Positions 43,491-52,097 are shown, counted from the stretch's first letter. The stretch: 64,000 nt of DNA from Silvimonas iriomotensis (GCF_014645535.1 NZ_BMLX01000006.1:1-64000), one strand, 5' to 3'. The notes: generated by a model not told the origin, from the sequence alone. Program-made: numbers and translations.

Positions 43491-44801
43491 TTAGCGGTTC
43501 ATGACGGCTTCGATCTCGGCCACGGTGCGCGGGCAGTCGTCAGACAGGATCAGCGGGCCGTTTTCGGTCAGCACAATGTCGTCTTCAATACGCACGCCGA
43601 TGTACTCATACGCCTTGGGCACGTTATCGGCCGGGCGGATGTACAGACCCGGTTCAATGGTAAAGGCCATGCCGACTTCCAGCTCGCGGTCTTCGCCGTC
43701 GATCTTGTAGCGGCCCGCGTCGTGCACGTCCAGCCCCAGCCAGTGGCCGGTGCCGTGCATGTAGAACTGGCGGAAGGTTTTGTTCTCGATCGCTTCATCG
43801 ACCGTGCCGGTCAGCAAACCCAGTTCGATCAAACCGGCCGTGAGTGTGCGCACGGCGGCGTCGTGCATGGCGCTGTAGCGGTTGCCCGGTCTGGCCTGTT
43901 CCAGCGCGGCGCCGTGGGCGGCCAGCACCAGTTCATAGATGGCTTTCTGTTCCGGCGTGAAGCGGCCGTTGATGGGGAAAGTGCGGGTGATATCGCTGGC
44001 GTAGCCTTCGATTTCGCAACCGGCATCGATCAGCAGCAGATCGCCTTCCTGCATCAGCCGGTCGTTCTTGTCGTAATGCAGCACGCAGGCGTTGGGGCCG
44101 CTGGCCACAATCGAGGTATACGCCGGAAAACGGCTACCGCTGCGGTAGTACTCGTGCTGCAGTTCGGCCTCGACCACGTATTCGCGAATCCCGGCTTTGG
44201 CGGCCTGCATGGCGCGGATATGGGCGGCGCTGTTGATCTTGCCGGCGCGGTGCATGGCGTCGATTTCATGGGCGTCCTTGAACAGGCGCATCTCGCCAAT
44301 GATCTCTGCCGCATCAACCACCTCTGCCGGTGCCGTCACGCCCGTGCGCGATTGCTTGCGCACGCCGTTGATCCAGCCCGTCAGGCGCGCATCCCAGCCG
44401 GCATCCGCACCCAGCGGAAAATACACGCGCGGCTGGTTCTTCAAGAGATTGACGATCTCGGTATCGAGTTCATCCATGGTGTAGGCCGCATCGAACCCGA
44501 ACTCCTCTTTGGCCGCAGCCGGGCCGTAGCGGAAACCGTCCCAGATTTCATGCAGTTCGTCTTTGGGGCGGCAGAACAGGACGGCGCTGGATTCTTCCTC
44601 GCCAATCACCAGCGCAATCACGGCTTCCGGTTCCTGAAAACCGCTCAGGTAGTAAAAGCTGGAATCGAACCGGAACGGAAAGGTGGAGTCGGCATTGCGG
44701 GTTTGTTCAGGCGCAGTGGGCAGAATCAGCACGCCAGGGGCGAGTTGTTCAAACAGACGTTGGCGACGGGCGGCAAAGGGTTGCGAGACAGCGGCTTGCA
44801 T
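43491..44801 (-). CDS. pepP: Xaa-Pro aminopeptidase (aminopeptidase P)
   Basis: This is a 436-residue M24B metallopeptidase removing N-terminal residues before proline. The pita-bread metal ligands are in place: LLIDAGCEIEGYASDITRTFP (two Asp), MHGTGHWLGLDVHD (His), and IEPGLYI plus GVRIEDDIV (two Glu). The AMP_N domain covers the first 130 residues. ATG at 44801 with GGAG seven bases upstream is preferred to TTG one codon earlier. It forms an operon with ubiH. Confidence 0.95.
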   Translation of the reverse strand: MQAAVSQPFAARRQRLFEQLAPGVLILPTAPEQTRNADSTFPFRFDSSFYYLSGFQEPEAVIALVIGEEESSAVLFCRPKDELHEIWDGFRYGPAAAKEEFGFDAAYTMDELDTEIVNLLKNQPRVYFPLGADAGWDARLTGWINGVRKQSRTGVTAPAEVVDAAEIIGEMRLFKDAHEIDAMHRAGKINSAAHIRAMQAAKAGIREYVVEAELQHEYYRSGSRFPAYTSIVASGPNACVLHYDKNDRLMQEGDLLLIDAGCEIEGYASDITRTFPINGRFTPEQKAIYELVLAAHGAALEQARPGNRYSAMHDAAVRTLTAGLIELGLLTGTVDEAIENKTFRQFYMHGTGHWLGLDVHDAGRYKIDGEDRELEVGMAFTIEPGLYIRPADNVPKAYEYIGVRIEDDIVLTENGPLILSDDCPRTVAEIEAVMNR

Positions 44802-44894
44802 CAAGGACTCCGTGATGCGGGCGATCCGGATCGCGGTCGCACGCGTTTATATATGATGTTGATGCATGCATTATACCGGCAAGCGGGCCAGTGC

Positions 44895-45392
44895 TCAGGC
44901 CGGGATCACACCGTTCGGTTGCAGGATGATTTCATCGCAATTGCCGCCCGGCCCGGCGCGGTCGATCACCAGAAAATCACTCACCGCGTGCAGCGCCAGC
45001 AACGGGTGATGCCAGGTGCCCGGCGCGTAGTTCACGCCCTGATCATCGCGCGCCAGAAACACCCGGACATCCGCCACCGTCACGCCCTCGCCCGCTGGTG
45101 CCACCGCCACCAGATACGCCCGCCCCGACAACGGCATGAAGGCCTGACTGCCTTTGGGATGGCGCTCCAGCATGCCCAGCGTAAACGGCAAAGCGCGCGG
45201 CTGGCCGCGAAAAATACTGACAATGGCGTGGCCGTCGGTATCGGTGGCAATGGTCATCAGATCATGAAAGCGCTCGGTATTGCCGCCATTGATGGGGAAA
45301 TGCCGCGCCGCGTCCGATGCCTCGATCACATCGCCAAACGGCGAGAATGCCTCTGTCGTCAGCGGCTCCACGCTGAGCACGATGGGCGTCAT
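44895..45392 (-). CDS. allA: Ureidoglycolate lyase
   Basis: This is a 165-residue cupin-fold enzyme splitting (S)-ureidoglycolate into glyoxylate and urea, the last step of the allantoate pathway. It has FSPFGDVIE at the N-terminus, [25 protein letters not shown] and the [13 protein letters not shown] block typical of AllA. Its ATG overlaps the end of the allantoicase gene, so the two are coupled and supply consecutive reactions. Confidence 0.92.
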   Translation of the reverse strand: MTPIVLSVEPLTTEAFSPFGDVIEASDAARHFPINGGNTERFHDLMTIATDTDGHAIVSIFRGQPRALPFTLGMLERHPKGSQAFMPLSGRAYLVAVAPAGEGVTVADVRVFLARDDQGVNYAPGTWHHPLLALHAVSDFLVIDRAGPGGNCDEIILQPNGVIPA

Positions 45393-46393
45393 CGGGCCAC
45401 CTTGCCCCAGATACGCAGCCGCGACACGCCGCCATCCGGAATGATATTGAGCCGCACATGCGTCACCGGCCCCAGCGCGGCAATGCCATCGCTGAAGGTG
45501 TGGATCGCATCCATCTGCAATTTGCGTTCATCCAGCAGCACCGGCCAGAACATGCTTTGCGTGATGATGGATTGATCCGTACCACCGTCCATGCGCGCCG
45601 CCTGGATCATGCAGCGATCCGGATAATTGCCTTTGAAATGCGCGGTATCGACCTCAATGCGCTCAACAATACCCGGCGCGCCCAGGGCGATGATGCACCA
45701 GTCATTACCCGGCTCGCGGCGACGGCGGGTTTCCCAGCCATCCCCCATATTCACGCCCCGCCCGGGCAGCAGCAGATTGGACGCCGCGCCAAAGTGCGCA
45801 TCATTGAACGCCACCGCCCGCCCACCGTTCTCCAGCGCGGCCAGATCGTATACCTTGCCCGGCTCATCAAACGCCCCGATTGGCTGGCCATACACCCGCA
45901 ACCGCGCAATACCGCCATCCGGATAGATATGAATACGCAAATGCGTATACGCAGTGGTGTCTGTTGCGGGCAGAAAGTGGTGGCTATTGCCGGAAAGGCT
46001 GGTGGAGACAAGGACCTCCGTCCACGTCGCGCTGGCCAGCGCTGCGGGGTCATCACTCAGGCTGTCCGTCGCTTCAATCGACACCGCCGGGGCGTAGTTG
46101 CCGGTGAAGTGACTGGTATCGACATCAAACCCCGCAATCACCCCTTTGCGGCCCAGTTTGATGATGGACCAGTCATGCCCCATGCTGCGCTTGCGACGGG
46201 TTTCCCAGCCATCCATCCACTTGCCGTTCTCGTCGTACTTGCCGGGAATGAACACCGCAGGTTCCGGGTTGAGCATGCGGGAGAGCGGGGCGAAGAACTC
46301 ATCGCTGGCGGTGATGGCCAATGCGCCCAGGCGCGGGTCTGCCAGGTTGATGGTGGTTTTGGTCCAGGTGGGGAGTGCGGTGTCAGTAGTCAT
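45389..46393 (-). CDS. alc: Allantoicase
   Basis: This is a 334-residue enzyme hydrolysing allantoate to ureidoglycolate and urea. The two homologous allantoicase repeats are obvious: [15 protein letters not shown]...[14 protein letters not shown] and [15 protein letters not shown]...[14 protein letters not shown]. The ATG at 46393 begins [10 protein letters not shown] and lacks a good ribosome site. Only 16 bases separate it from repeat element B, so its promoter or leader is either inside the element or reached by read-through from puuE. Confidence 0.93.
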   Translation of the reverse strand: MTTDTALPTWTKTTINLADPRLGALAITASDEFFAPLSRMLNPEPAVFIPGKYDENGKWMDGWETRRKRSMGHDWSIIKLGRKGVIAGFDVDTSHFTGNYAPAVSIEATDSLSDDPAALASATWTEVLVSTSLSGNSHHFLPATDTTAYTHLRIHIYPDGGIARLRVYGQPIGAFDEPGKVYDLAALENGGRAVAFNDAHFGAASNLLLPGRGVNMGDGWETRRRREPGNDWCIIALGAPGIVERIEVDTAHFKGNYPDRCMIQAARMDGGTDQSIITQSMFWPVLLDERKLQMDAIHTFSDGIAALGPVTHVRLNIIPDGGVSRLRIWGKVAR

Positions 46394-46466
46394 GGATGTG
46401 TGCGGAAGTGTTAGCGCCTTTGGCGCAAGTAAATGCATTTACAAACCCGGGGGTGCCCGGGAGCAC

Positions 46467-46499
46467 GACACTTTTCTTTGGCCGCCAAAGAAAAGTGTC
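46467..46499. repeat. Hairpin of element B, left arm
   Basis: GACACTTTTCTTTGG pairs perfectly with CCAAAGAAAAGTGTC around a 3-base loop (15-bp stem). The sequence differs from the element A stems at paired positions. Confidence 0.8.
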
Positions 46500-46837
46500 C
46501 AAAAGAAAGGCGGCCCCCGGACTTTTTCGCTCCGCGATTCCCTCAATCCGTCGGGAGCCCGAGGTCTCCCTCCCTCAATCGGAAAAGTCCTTGCAAGGGG
46601 AGAACGACAAAACCCAACAACAACAACACCCCCCGTTGCACACAGACGGTTTTCAGCAGTTGCAGTTGCCTTTGACCTTGGGCCCCTTGACTGCGCCGAG
46701 CATCGCAGCAAGGCGCGGGGTTTCGGCGCAAGGGTGTTTGAGGGCTTTAGCCCGAGTTCCCTGGAGCCAGCCGCGCCTTGCGAGAAGCACAGGAAACTCG
46801 CGCAGCGAGCGCAGTCGCAGGGGTCGCCTTTTCTTTG

Positions 46838-46885
46838 GTTACTTTCTTTGGGGCCGCCGAGGCTGGCGAAGCAAAAGAAAGTAAC
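46838..46885. repeat. Hairpin of element B, right arm
   Basis: GTTACTTTCTTT (46838-46849) pairs with AAAGAAAGTAAC (46874-46885), with a GCC/GGC-rich inner region. The AAAGAAAGTA strand is shared with the partial copy downstream. Confidence 0.7.
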
Positions 46886-46951
46886 GTGCTCCGGCCACCG
46901 CCGGTATCAAAACCACCGCGCCGCAGGCGCTAACAACGGTTCATCCGCCAC

Positions 46952-46987
46952 GGTGGATTGTCGCTAAAGCTCCGAATCCACCCTACA
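46952..46987. repeat. GGTGGATT palindromic repeat, copy 3
   Basis: GGTGGATT (46952-46959) and AATCCACC (46975-46982) flank GTCGCTAAAGCTCCG. The repeat lies between element B and the partial element C. Confidence 0.7.
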
Positions 46988-46989
46988 CC

Positions 46990-47082
46990 GCTTTCTTTCG
47001 GGCAGCCGAGGCTGGCGAAGCAAAGAAAGTACCGTGCTCCGGCCAGCGCCGGTATCAAAACACCCGCGCCGAAGGCGCTAAC
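46990..47082. repeat. Partial element C (right arm only)
   Basis: This 93-base copy of the right arm alone contains CTTTCTTT...AAAGAAAG, the GCAGCCGAGGCTGGC inner stem, GTGCTCCGGCC, GGTATCAAAAC and terminal GCGCTAAC. It ends 17 bases before the puuE stop codon. Confidence 0.7.
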
Positions 47083-47099
47083 AACCGCACCTCCCCGAA

Positions 47100-48023
47100 T
47101 CACCCCCCAAAGGGATGAACCTCCCGCCAATGCCCCGCAATCTCATCCCGCCGACAAACCCAAACCCGATCATGCTTCTCCACATGATCCAGAAACCGCT
47201 GCAACGCCCGCATCCGCCCCGGGCGCCCCAGCAAGCGGCAATGCATGCCGACGCTCAGCATCTTCGGGCTGTATTCCCCTTCTGCGTACAACACATCAAA
47301 GGCATCACGCAGATAGGTAAAAAAATCATCGCCCTGTGAAAACCCCTGCGGCAGGGAGAACCGCATGTCGTTGGTGTCCAGCGTATACGGCACGATCAGG
47401 TGCGGCGTTTGCTCGCCATTGCTTTTGGTCACCGTGGTCCAGAACGGCAAGTCGTCGCCGTAATAGTCCGAGTCATACAAAAAGCCGCCGTAATCGGCCA
47501 CCAGCCGCCGGGTATTGGGGCTGTCGCGGCCGGTGTACCAGCCTACCGCGCGCTGGCCAGTCAGCCGCTGGATGATCTCCATGCCCACGCGCATATGTTC
47601 GCGCTCCTCAGCCTCTGGCATGTCCTGATAGTGAATCCAGCGCCAGCCGTGGCAGGCAATTTCATGGCCAAGTTCAACAAAGGCCTGGGTCACATCCGGG
47701 TTGCGCTCCAGCGCCATGGAGACGCCAAACACGGTCAGCGGCAGACGGCGTTTTTCAAACTCGTTCAGGATGCGCCACACACCGGCGCGGGAGCCGTATT
47801 CGTAGACCGATTCCATCGACAAATGCCGCGCCGGGAAAGACGCCGGGTTGAACATCTCGCTTAAAAACTGCTCGGACCCCTTGTCCCCATGCAAGACGCA
47901 GTTCTCGCCGCCTTCTTCGTAGTTCAGGACAAACTGCACGGCGATTTTTGCCTTGCCGGGCCAGTTGGCTTGCGGCGGGTTGCGGCCGTAGCCGATCAGG
48001 TCACGCGGGTACGCTTGCGTCAT
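47100..48023 (-). CDS. puuE: Allantoinase, PuuE (polysaccharide-deacetylase) family
   Basis: This is a 307-residue enzyme opening the allantoin ring to allantoate. It belongs to the metal-independent PuuE family rather than the amidohydrolase AllB. Markers are NYEEGGENCVLHGD, the ELGHEIACHGWRWIHYQ block and GWYTGRDSPNTRRL. ATG at 48023 starts MTQAYPRDLIGYG as in the family. It follows the racemase gene by 17 bases. Confidence 0.93.
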   Translation of the reverse strand: MTQAYPRDLIGYGRNPPQANWPGKAKIAVQFVLNYEEGGENCVLHGDKGSEQFLSEMFNPASFPARHLSMESVYEYGSRAGVWRILNEFEKRRLPLTVFGVSMALERNPDVTQAFVELGHEIACHGWRWIHYQDMPEAEEREHMRVGMEIIQRLTGQRAVGWYTGRDSPNTRRLVADYGGFLYDSDYYGDDLPFWTTVTKSNGEQTPHLIVPYTLDTNDMRFSLPQGFSQGDDFFTYLRDAFDVLYAEGEYSPKMLSVGMHCRLLGRPGRMRALQRFLDHVEKHDRVWVCRRDEIAGHWREVHPFGG

Positions 48024-48040
48024 GAAATCGTCCGGGTCGA

Positions 48041-48772
48041 TCAGCGGGAATAACGGGCAAATTCACCAGTAAACGGCTTGGCGGGCGGCGCGGCCAGGTC
48101 GCCAAATTTGCTGGTCTGCAGTTTCAGTGTAACCAGAGATTCCGCCAGCGCCACCGCCGCGGCGACGCCTTCTACCACCGGCAGGCCAAGGCTGTACTGC
48201 AAACGGGCGGCCAGATCGGCCATGCCGCCGCAGCCAAGCACAATGGCGCCAATGCCGTCTTCATCACGCGCACGCAGGCATTCCGCCTCGATCAGCCTGT
48301 AGGCGGTGTCAGCCTCATGCTCCAGCGCCAGCACGGGGATTTCCGCGGCGCGCACTTTGCGGCAGCGGATACCCATGCCGTATTCGTGCAGCAAGCGTTC
48401 GGCCATGATGGCGGTGCGGCCCAGCGTGGTCACCACCGAGAACCGCGTGGCGATCAGGCTGGCCATATGAAATGCCGCTTCAGCAATACCGATCACCGGC
48501 GCATGGGTGAGTTCACGCGCGGCATACAGGCCAGGATCACCAAAACAGGCGATCACATACGCGTCTGTGCCGGCGGCTTCCCCCGCGCGGATTTCCTCAC
48601 ACACGCCCACCGCGGCTACCGTTTCATCAAAATGGCTTTCAATGGTGAGCGGGCCGCTGGCCGGGTTGACCGCAATGATCTCGGTGCCAGGCCTTGCGAC
48701 GTTGAGCGCGGCCACGCCCATTTTGTCGGTCATGGCGGCGGAAGTATTGGCGTTGATGATGCGAATGCGCAT
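48041..48772 (-). CDS. Allantoin/hydantoin racemase (Asp/Glu racemase superfamily)
   Basis: This 243-residue cytoplasmic protein has two catalytic cysteines in the superfamily positions, VIACFGDPG and VLGCGGMAD, and the INANTSAAMT start typical of hydantoin racemases. In purine clusters such enzymes (HpxA type) interconvert allantoin enantiomers so that the stereospecific allantoinase can use both. AGGA lies eight bases before the ATG at 48772; an upstream ATG at 48796 is less supported. It is the first gene of the catabolic operon. Confidence 0.88.
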   Translation of the reverse strand: MRIRIINANTSAAMTDKMGVAALNVARPGTEIIAVNPASGPLTIESHFDETVAAVGVCEEIRAGEAAGTDAYVIACFGDPGLYAARELTHAPVIGIAEAAFHMASLIATRFSVVTTLGRTAIMAERLLHEYGMGIRCRKVRAAEIPVLALEHEADTAYRLIEAECLRARDEDGIGAIVLGCGGMADLAARLQYSLGLPVVEGVAAAVALAESLVTLKLQTSKFGDLAAPPAKPFTGEFARYSR

Positions 48773-48917
48773 GATGGTGTCCTGGTCAAAAAGCATGGTC
48801 GCCGGCAACGGGCACACAAAATCCGGCGAAACGGTTCTGACAAGGCGCGTGAATGCAGACCGTCATTCGGGCACGGCAGCTTCACGCAACCAGGTCAGAA
48901 GGGTTTTGTGAGCCCCT

Positions 48918-49619
48918 TCATGCAAGACCTGTGCCACGCCTTTTGGCGATATTGCCAAGAATGGCTTTCAAGTCCGGTTCTGCATCTGCGCTGGCAAAGG
49001 AACAACTACGTTCTACTTCCAGCAGATGCTGGTCCATCCAGGTTACGGCGGCGGCGGTGTCGCGGCGGGCGATCAGATCCAGAATCTGTTCGTGTTCGCT
49101 ATGGCGGCACGACACGGCAATCGGCGCGCCATAAGTGGCAATGATCAGCGACGAACGTGTGACCAACTCACGCAGAAAATGCGACATCGTGTCGTTATCT
49201 GCAATGCGGATCAGCGCCAGGTGGAACTCGCCGGAAAGCCGGATGGCCGCCTGGCGATCACCCGCCAGTTGCGCGGCATCTTCTTTTTCCATGATCTCGG
49301 ACAGCGCCTTGATTTGTGCGGCGCGGGCATGGGCGATCACCTGGGGCAAAGCGGCGCATTCAATCATGCGGCGCGCGGCAAAGACCTCGCGCGCTTCCTT
49401 GACTGAGGGCTGCGCGACGGACGCGCCCTTGTTGGGGACGATCTCGACCAGCCGCTCATGCGCCAGCCGCTGCAATACCTTGCGGATGCCGGTGCGCGAT
49501 ACGCCAAAAGTCTCCGCCAGATCGTCCTCTGGCAGGCGCGTGCCCGGGGGCAGCTGCACTTCAAAAATGGCGGTGTGCAGGTTCTCGTAAATGGCTTCGT
49601 CACGTGTTCTGCCAGACAT
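48918..49619 (-). CDS. GntR/FadR-family (FCD) regulator of the allantoin cluster
   Basis: This is a 233-residue regulator. It has an N-terminal GntR winged helix (PPGTRLPEDDLAETFGVSRTGIRKVLQRLAHERLV) and a helical FCD domain with the metal-binding Asp/His set (D in the ADND/HLALI region, H in RHSEHEQI). It is divergent from the NCS1 permease, and two identical palindromes lie between them. It probably represses the permease and the catabolic genes until allantoin or a derivative binds; the effector is inferred. Confidence 0.87.
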   Translation of the reverse strand: MSGRTRDEAIYENLHTAIFEVQLPPGTRLPEDDLAETFGVSRTGIRKVLQRLAHERLVEIVPNKGASVAQPSVKEAREVFAARRMIECAALPQVIAHARAAQIKALSEIMEKEDAAQLAGDRQAAIRLSGEFHLALIRIADNDTMSHFLRELVTRSSLIIATYGAPIAVSCRHSEHEQILDLIARRDTAAAVTWMDQHLLEVERSCSFASADAEPDLKAILGNIAKRRGTGLA

Positions 49620-49697
49620 CTTTTACCCCTGTTTTTGCCTGTTTCTGGTGCAAGCCGCACCAGTTTGACTCAATCTTGTATTCGTTTTTTCTGATTA

Positions 49698-49707
49698 TTG
49701 TATACAA
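49698..49707. promoter_or_regulatory. GntR operator, regulator-proximal
   Basis: TTGTATACAA is a perfect 10-base palindrome embedded in ATTGTATACAAA, a layout typical of FadR-subfamily operators. It lies about 80 bases from the regulator start. Confidence 0.7.
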
Positions 49708-49873
49708 AATTCATGTCATATGAATGACACCCATCGTAGCACCAATGCCGGCCTGATCGCCAACATGGCCTTTATCCGCTGTATATAGTGCTTCCTGGAA
49801 CGCTTCTTGCTCACCTGACTTGTGCAGACCCGTCCAATCACGAATGACGCAGTACAAGGGTCGATGCATCTGA

Positions 49874-49883
49874 TTGTATACAA
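49874..49883. promoter_or_regulatory. GntR operator, permease-proximal
   Basis: This is a second identical TTGTATACAA, again within ATTGTATACAAA, about 63 bases before the permease start and overlapping its probable promoter. Confidence 0.7.
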
Positions 49884-49945
49884 AGTGCGTTGCATGCGGC
49901 CCTGCCCCATGCGGCATGGCAATCCAACAGGTCAGGAGTCATTCA

Positions 49946-51385
49946 ATGTCTGAGCAAACCCCTGCCGGTTATAGCAGCCGGCTTTATAACGAAGATCTGG
50001 GGCCGCTGAAAAAGCAGAACTGGAACTGGTACAACATCTTTGCGTTCTGGATGTCCGACGTGCACAGCGTGGGCGGTTACGTGTTTGCCGGCAGCCTGTT
50101 TGCGCTGGGTTTGTCCAGCTGGCAGGTGCTGGTGTCGCTGCTGCTGGGTATCTGTCTGGTCAATCTGTTTGCCAACTGGGTTGCCAAACCCAGCCAGCAA
50201 GCTGGCGTGCCCTACCCGGTGATCTGCCGCCTGGCCTTTGGTGTGTGGGGCGCGAACATTCCCGCCATCATCCGCGGGCTGATCGCCGTGGCCTGGTATG
50301 GCATCCAGACCTTCCTTGCCTCCAGCGCGCTCACCATTGTGCTGGTGCGCTTCTTCCCCGGCCTTGAGTCGCTGGGCCATACCCAGTTTGCCGGTTTGTC
50401 TTATCTGGGCTGGATGGGCTTCATGATCATGTGGGTGTTGCAAGCCATCGTGTTCTGGAATGGCATGGACACCATCAAGAAGTTTATCGACTGGGCTGGC
50501 CCGGCCGTCTACGTGGTCATGCTGGCGCTGGCGGTGTGGATTGCCATGAAAGCCGGCCCGGGCAAGATCACGCTCAACCTGGGCGAGGTCAAATATCACG
50601 GCCTGGCCGCCATCGGCCCGATGATCACCGCCATTGCGCTGGTGGTGTCGTATTTCTCTGGCCCGATGCTCAACTTTGGCGATTTCTCGCGCTATGGCAA
50701 GTCGTTCTCTGAAGTGAAACGCGGCAATTTCTGGGGTCTGCCGGTCAACTTCCTGGCGTTCTCCATCGTCACCGTGGTCATTACCTCCGGCACCATCCCG
50801 GTGTTTGGCCAGATGATCACCGACCCGATCCAGGTGGTGGCGCGCATCGATAACACCACGGTGGCCGTGCTGGGCGCGTTCACCTTTGTGACGGCGACTA
50901 TCGGTATCAATATCGTCGCCAACTTTGTGTCGCCGGCGTTTGATTTCTCTAACTGCAATCCGGGCAAGGTGTCGTTCCGTACTGGCGGCTTCATTGCCGC
51001 CATCGGCTCTGTGTTCATCACGCCGTGGAACCTGTTCAACTCGCCGGACGTGATCCACTACACGCTCGATACCCTGGCCGCCTTTATTGGCCCGCTGTTC
51101 GGTATCTTGCTGGCTGACTTTTATCTGGTGCGCGAGCAGAAGATTGAAGTGGATGATCTGTACAAAGACGGCCCGGCTTCGGCCTACTGGTATGACGGCG
51201 GCGTGAACAAGCGCGCAGTCATGGCGCTGGTGCCCTCGGTGGCCGCCGGTTTGCTGATCACCTTTGCCGGGATCAAATCGCTGGCGGATTTCAACTGGTT
51301 CATTGGCTGCGCGCTGGGCGGCGTAGCGTATCTGGCGCTGATGAAAGCCCCGATGCCGGCCCGTGCGGCACGGCAAGTGGCTTGA
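49946..51385 (+). CDS. NCS1-family permease, probably allantoin
   Basis: This is a 479-residue inner-membrane nucleobase:cation symporter-1 with 12 helices. Family blocks seen are NEDLGPLKKQNWNWYNIFAFWMSDVHSVGGY, the substrate-site segment AWYGIQTF, and GPMLNFGDFSRYGKS. CAGGAG precedes the ATG at 49946. Allantoin, hydantoin and uracil permeases share this family; the neighbourhood favours allantoin. It is transcribed away from its putative GntR regulator. Confidence 0.88.
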   Translation: MSEQTPAGYSSRLYNEDLGPLKKQNWNWYNIFAFWMSDVHSVGGYVFAGSLFALGLSSWQVLVSLLLGICLVNLFANWVAKPSQQAGVPYPVICRLAFGVWGANIPAIIRGLIAVAWYGIQTFLASSALTIVLVRFFPGLESLGHTQFAGLSYLGWMGFMIMWVLQAIVFWNGMDTIKKFIDWAGPAVYVVMLALAVWIAMKAGPGKITLNLGEVKYHGLAAIGPMITAIALVVSYFSGPMLNFGDFSRYGKSFSEVKRGNFWGLPVNFLAFSIVTVVITSGTIPVFGQMITDPIQVVARIDNTTVAVLGAFTFVTATIGINIVANFVSPAFDFSNCNPGKVSFRTGGFIAAIGSVFITPWNLFNSPDVIHYTLDTLAAFIGPLFGILLADFYLVREQKIEVDDLYKDGPASAYWYDGGVNKRAVMALVPSVAAGLLITFAGIKSLADFNWFIGCALGGVAYLALMKAPMPARAARQVA

Positions 51386-51405
51386 TGTCGCGGCTCTGAA
51401 AAACC

Positions 51406-51434
51406 AACACCCCGCAATCGCGGGGTGTTTTCAT
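51406..51434. terminator. Bidirectional terminator after the NCS1 gene
   Basis: AACACCCCGC pairs with GCGGGGTGTT around AATC, followed by TTCATTTT. Confidence 0.9.
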
Positions 51435-51464
51435 TTTCACCGATAAGGTGTCATCAGCAGGCGG

Positions 51465-51653
51465 TCATTGTGACGTTGGCTCGTCGTCTTCGTCCTCGGC
51501 ATCAGCAGCAAGCGGCGGCGCAAAAAAACCCAGAACATCGACCACGATGCCAAGAAGCATCAGTGCTGCCGCACTGCGCACCAGGGAGAACAGATAAAAA
51601 ACCCCGGCCACGACCATCAGCGTTAACCCGATTGTGCTCATACGGTATTTCAC
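51465..51653 (-). CDS. Small two-helix membrane protein
   Basis: This 62-residue protein has two hydrophobic helices (TIGLTLMVVAGVFYLFSLV and ALMLLGIVVDVLGFFA) and a strongly acidic tail (DAEDEDDEP). GTG at 51653 has GAGG five bases upstream; ATG at 51641 has none. The family is not recognised. It follows the PilZ gene on the same strand after about 35 bases. Confidence 0.65.
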   Translation of the reverse strand: MKYRMSTIGLTLMVVAGVFYLFSLVRSAAALMLLGIVVDVLGFFAPPLAADAEDEDDEPTSQ

Positions 51654-51686
51654 GCTTGCCTCGCCAATGAAATTCCGGAGAGAAAA

Positions 51687-52097
51687 CTACCGCAGTGCCC
51701 GCGCCTGTGACGGATAGCGTTTGACCAGCTCATCCACCAGGTGGTTTTCAGCGGTTTTGTCGGTGTCGATAAATTGCAGGCCAAGCCGGAAGCTGCGCGA
51801 GGCGCCGTCATGCACAGCGTAGATCACCCGCACTTGCAGTTGCAAAAACTGCACTACGCCGCCTTCGGCAATGGTGGTTTGTGGTGGCACTTCCAGAAAA
51901 AGATTACCCGTCCAGCCCACCGGCAGATTGTGTTCGCAGTGCATGGCCATGCCACCTGCTGCGATATTCACGCTGCGCCCGTGCCGCGTCAGATTGCCGC
52001 CCACCAAGGCGGCGCGCCAGCGCACCGGCAGGCGAACGATCCGTTTCTGGTTGCTATCAAGGTTGGGGTCGCGGGCGTAGGCGAGGACGGAGTCCAT
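51687..52097 (-). CDS. PilZ-domain protein
   Basis: This 136-residue protein is a single PilZ domain that should bind cyclic di-GMP. The RxxxR motif is R22-LPV-R26. The second motif appears as N44-I-A46-A-G-G49, where the usual Ser is Ala, so binding may be weaker. PilZ proteins control motility, pili or polysaccharide. No cyclic di-GMP enzyme lies next to it. Confidence 0.8.
   Translation of the reverse strand: MDSVLAYARDPNLDSNQKRIVRLPVRWRAALVGGNLTRHGRSVNIAAGGMAMHCEHNLPVGWTGNLFLEVPPQTTIAEGGVVQFLQLQVRVIYAVHDGASRSFRLGLQFIDTDKTAENHLVDELVKRYPSQARALR

Larger units (their letters stand above)
46410..46934. repeat. Long inverted-arm repeat element B
   Basis: This shorter relative of element A has the same GTTAGCGCC and GCGCTAAC ends, the same order of blocks in both arms and a shared right half (TTGACTGCGCCGAGCATCGC, GGGTCGCCTTTTCTTTGG, GGTATCAAAACCACCGCGCC). 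The centre has only a short CAACAACAACAAC run instead of the hexamer array. It is inserted between puuE and alc. Confidence 0.72.
49620..49945. other. Divergent control region, GntR regulator / NCS1 permease
   Basis: This 326-base region lies between divergent start codons and is AT-richer than the genes. It contains two TTGTATACAA operators, one near each gene, plus looser relatives (TTGTATTCG near 49677, TGTATATAG near 49780). Confidence 0.6.

Noticed and set aside
42033-45575. A very long plus-strand open frame (about 1180 codons)
   Set aside because: It is antisense to ubiH, pepP and allA, whose motifs are unmistakable on the minus strand. Openness results from GC-rich codon bias.
46146-46967. 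Open frames across element B extending into alc
   Set aside because: They are antisense to allantoicase and otherwise made of repeat sequence.
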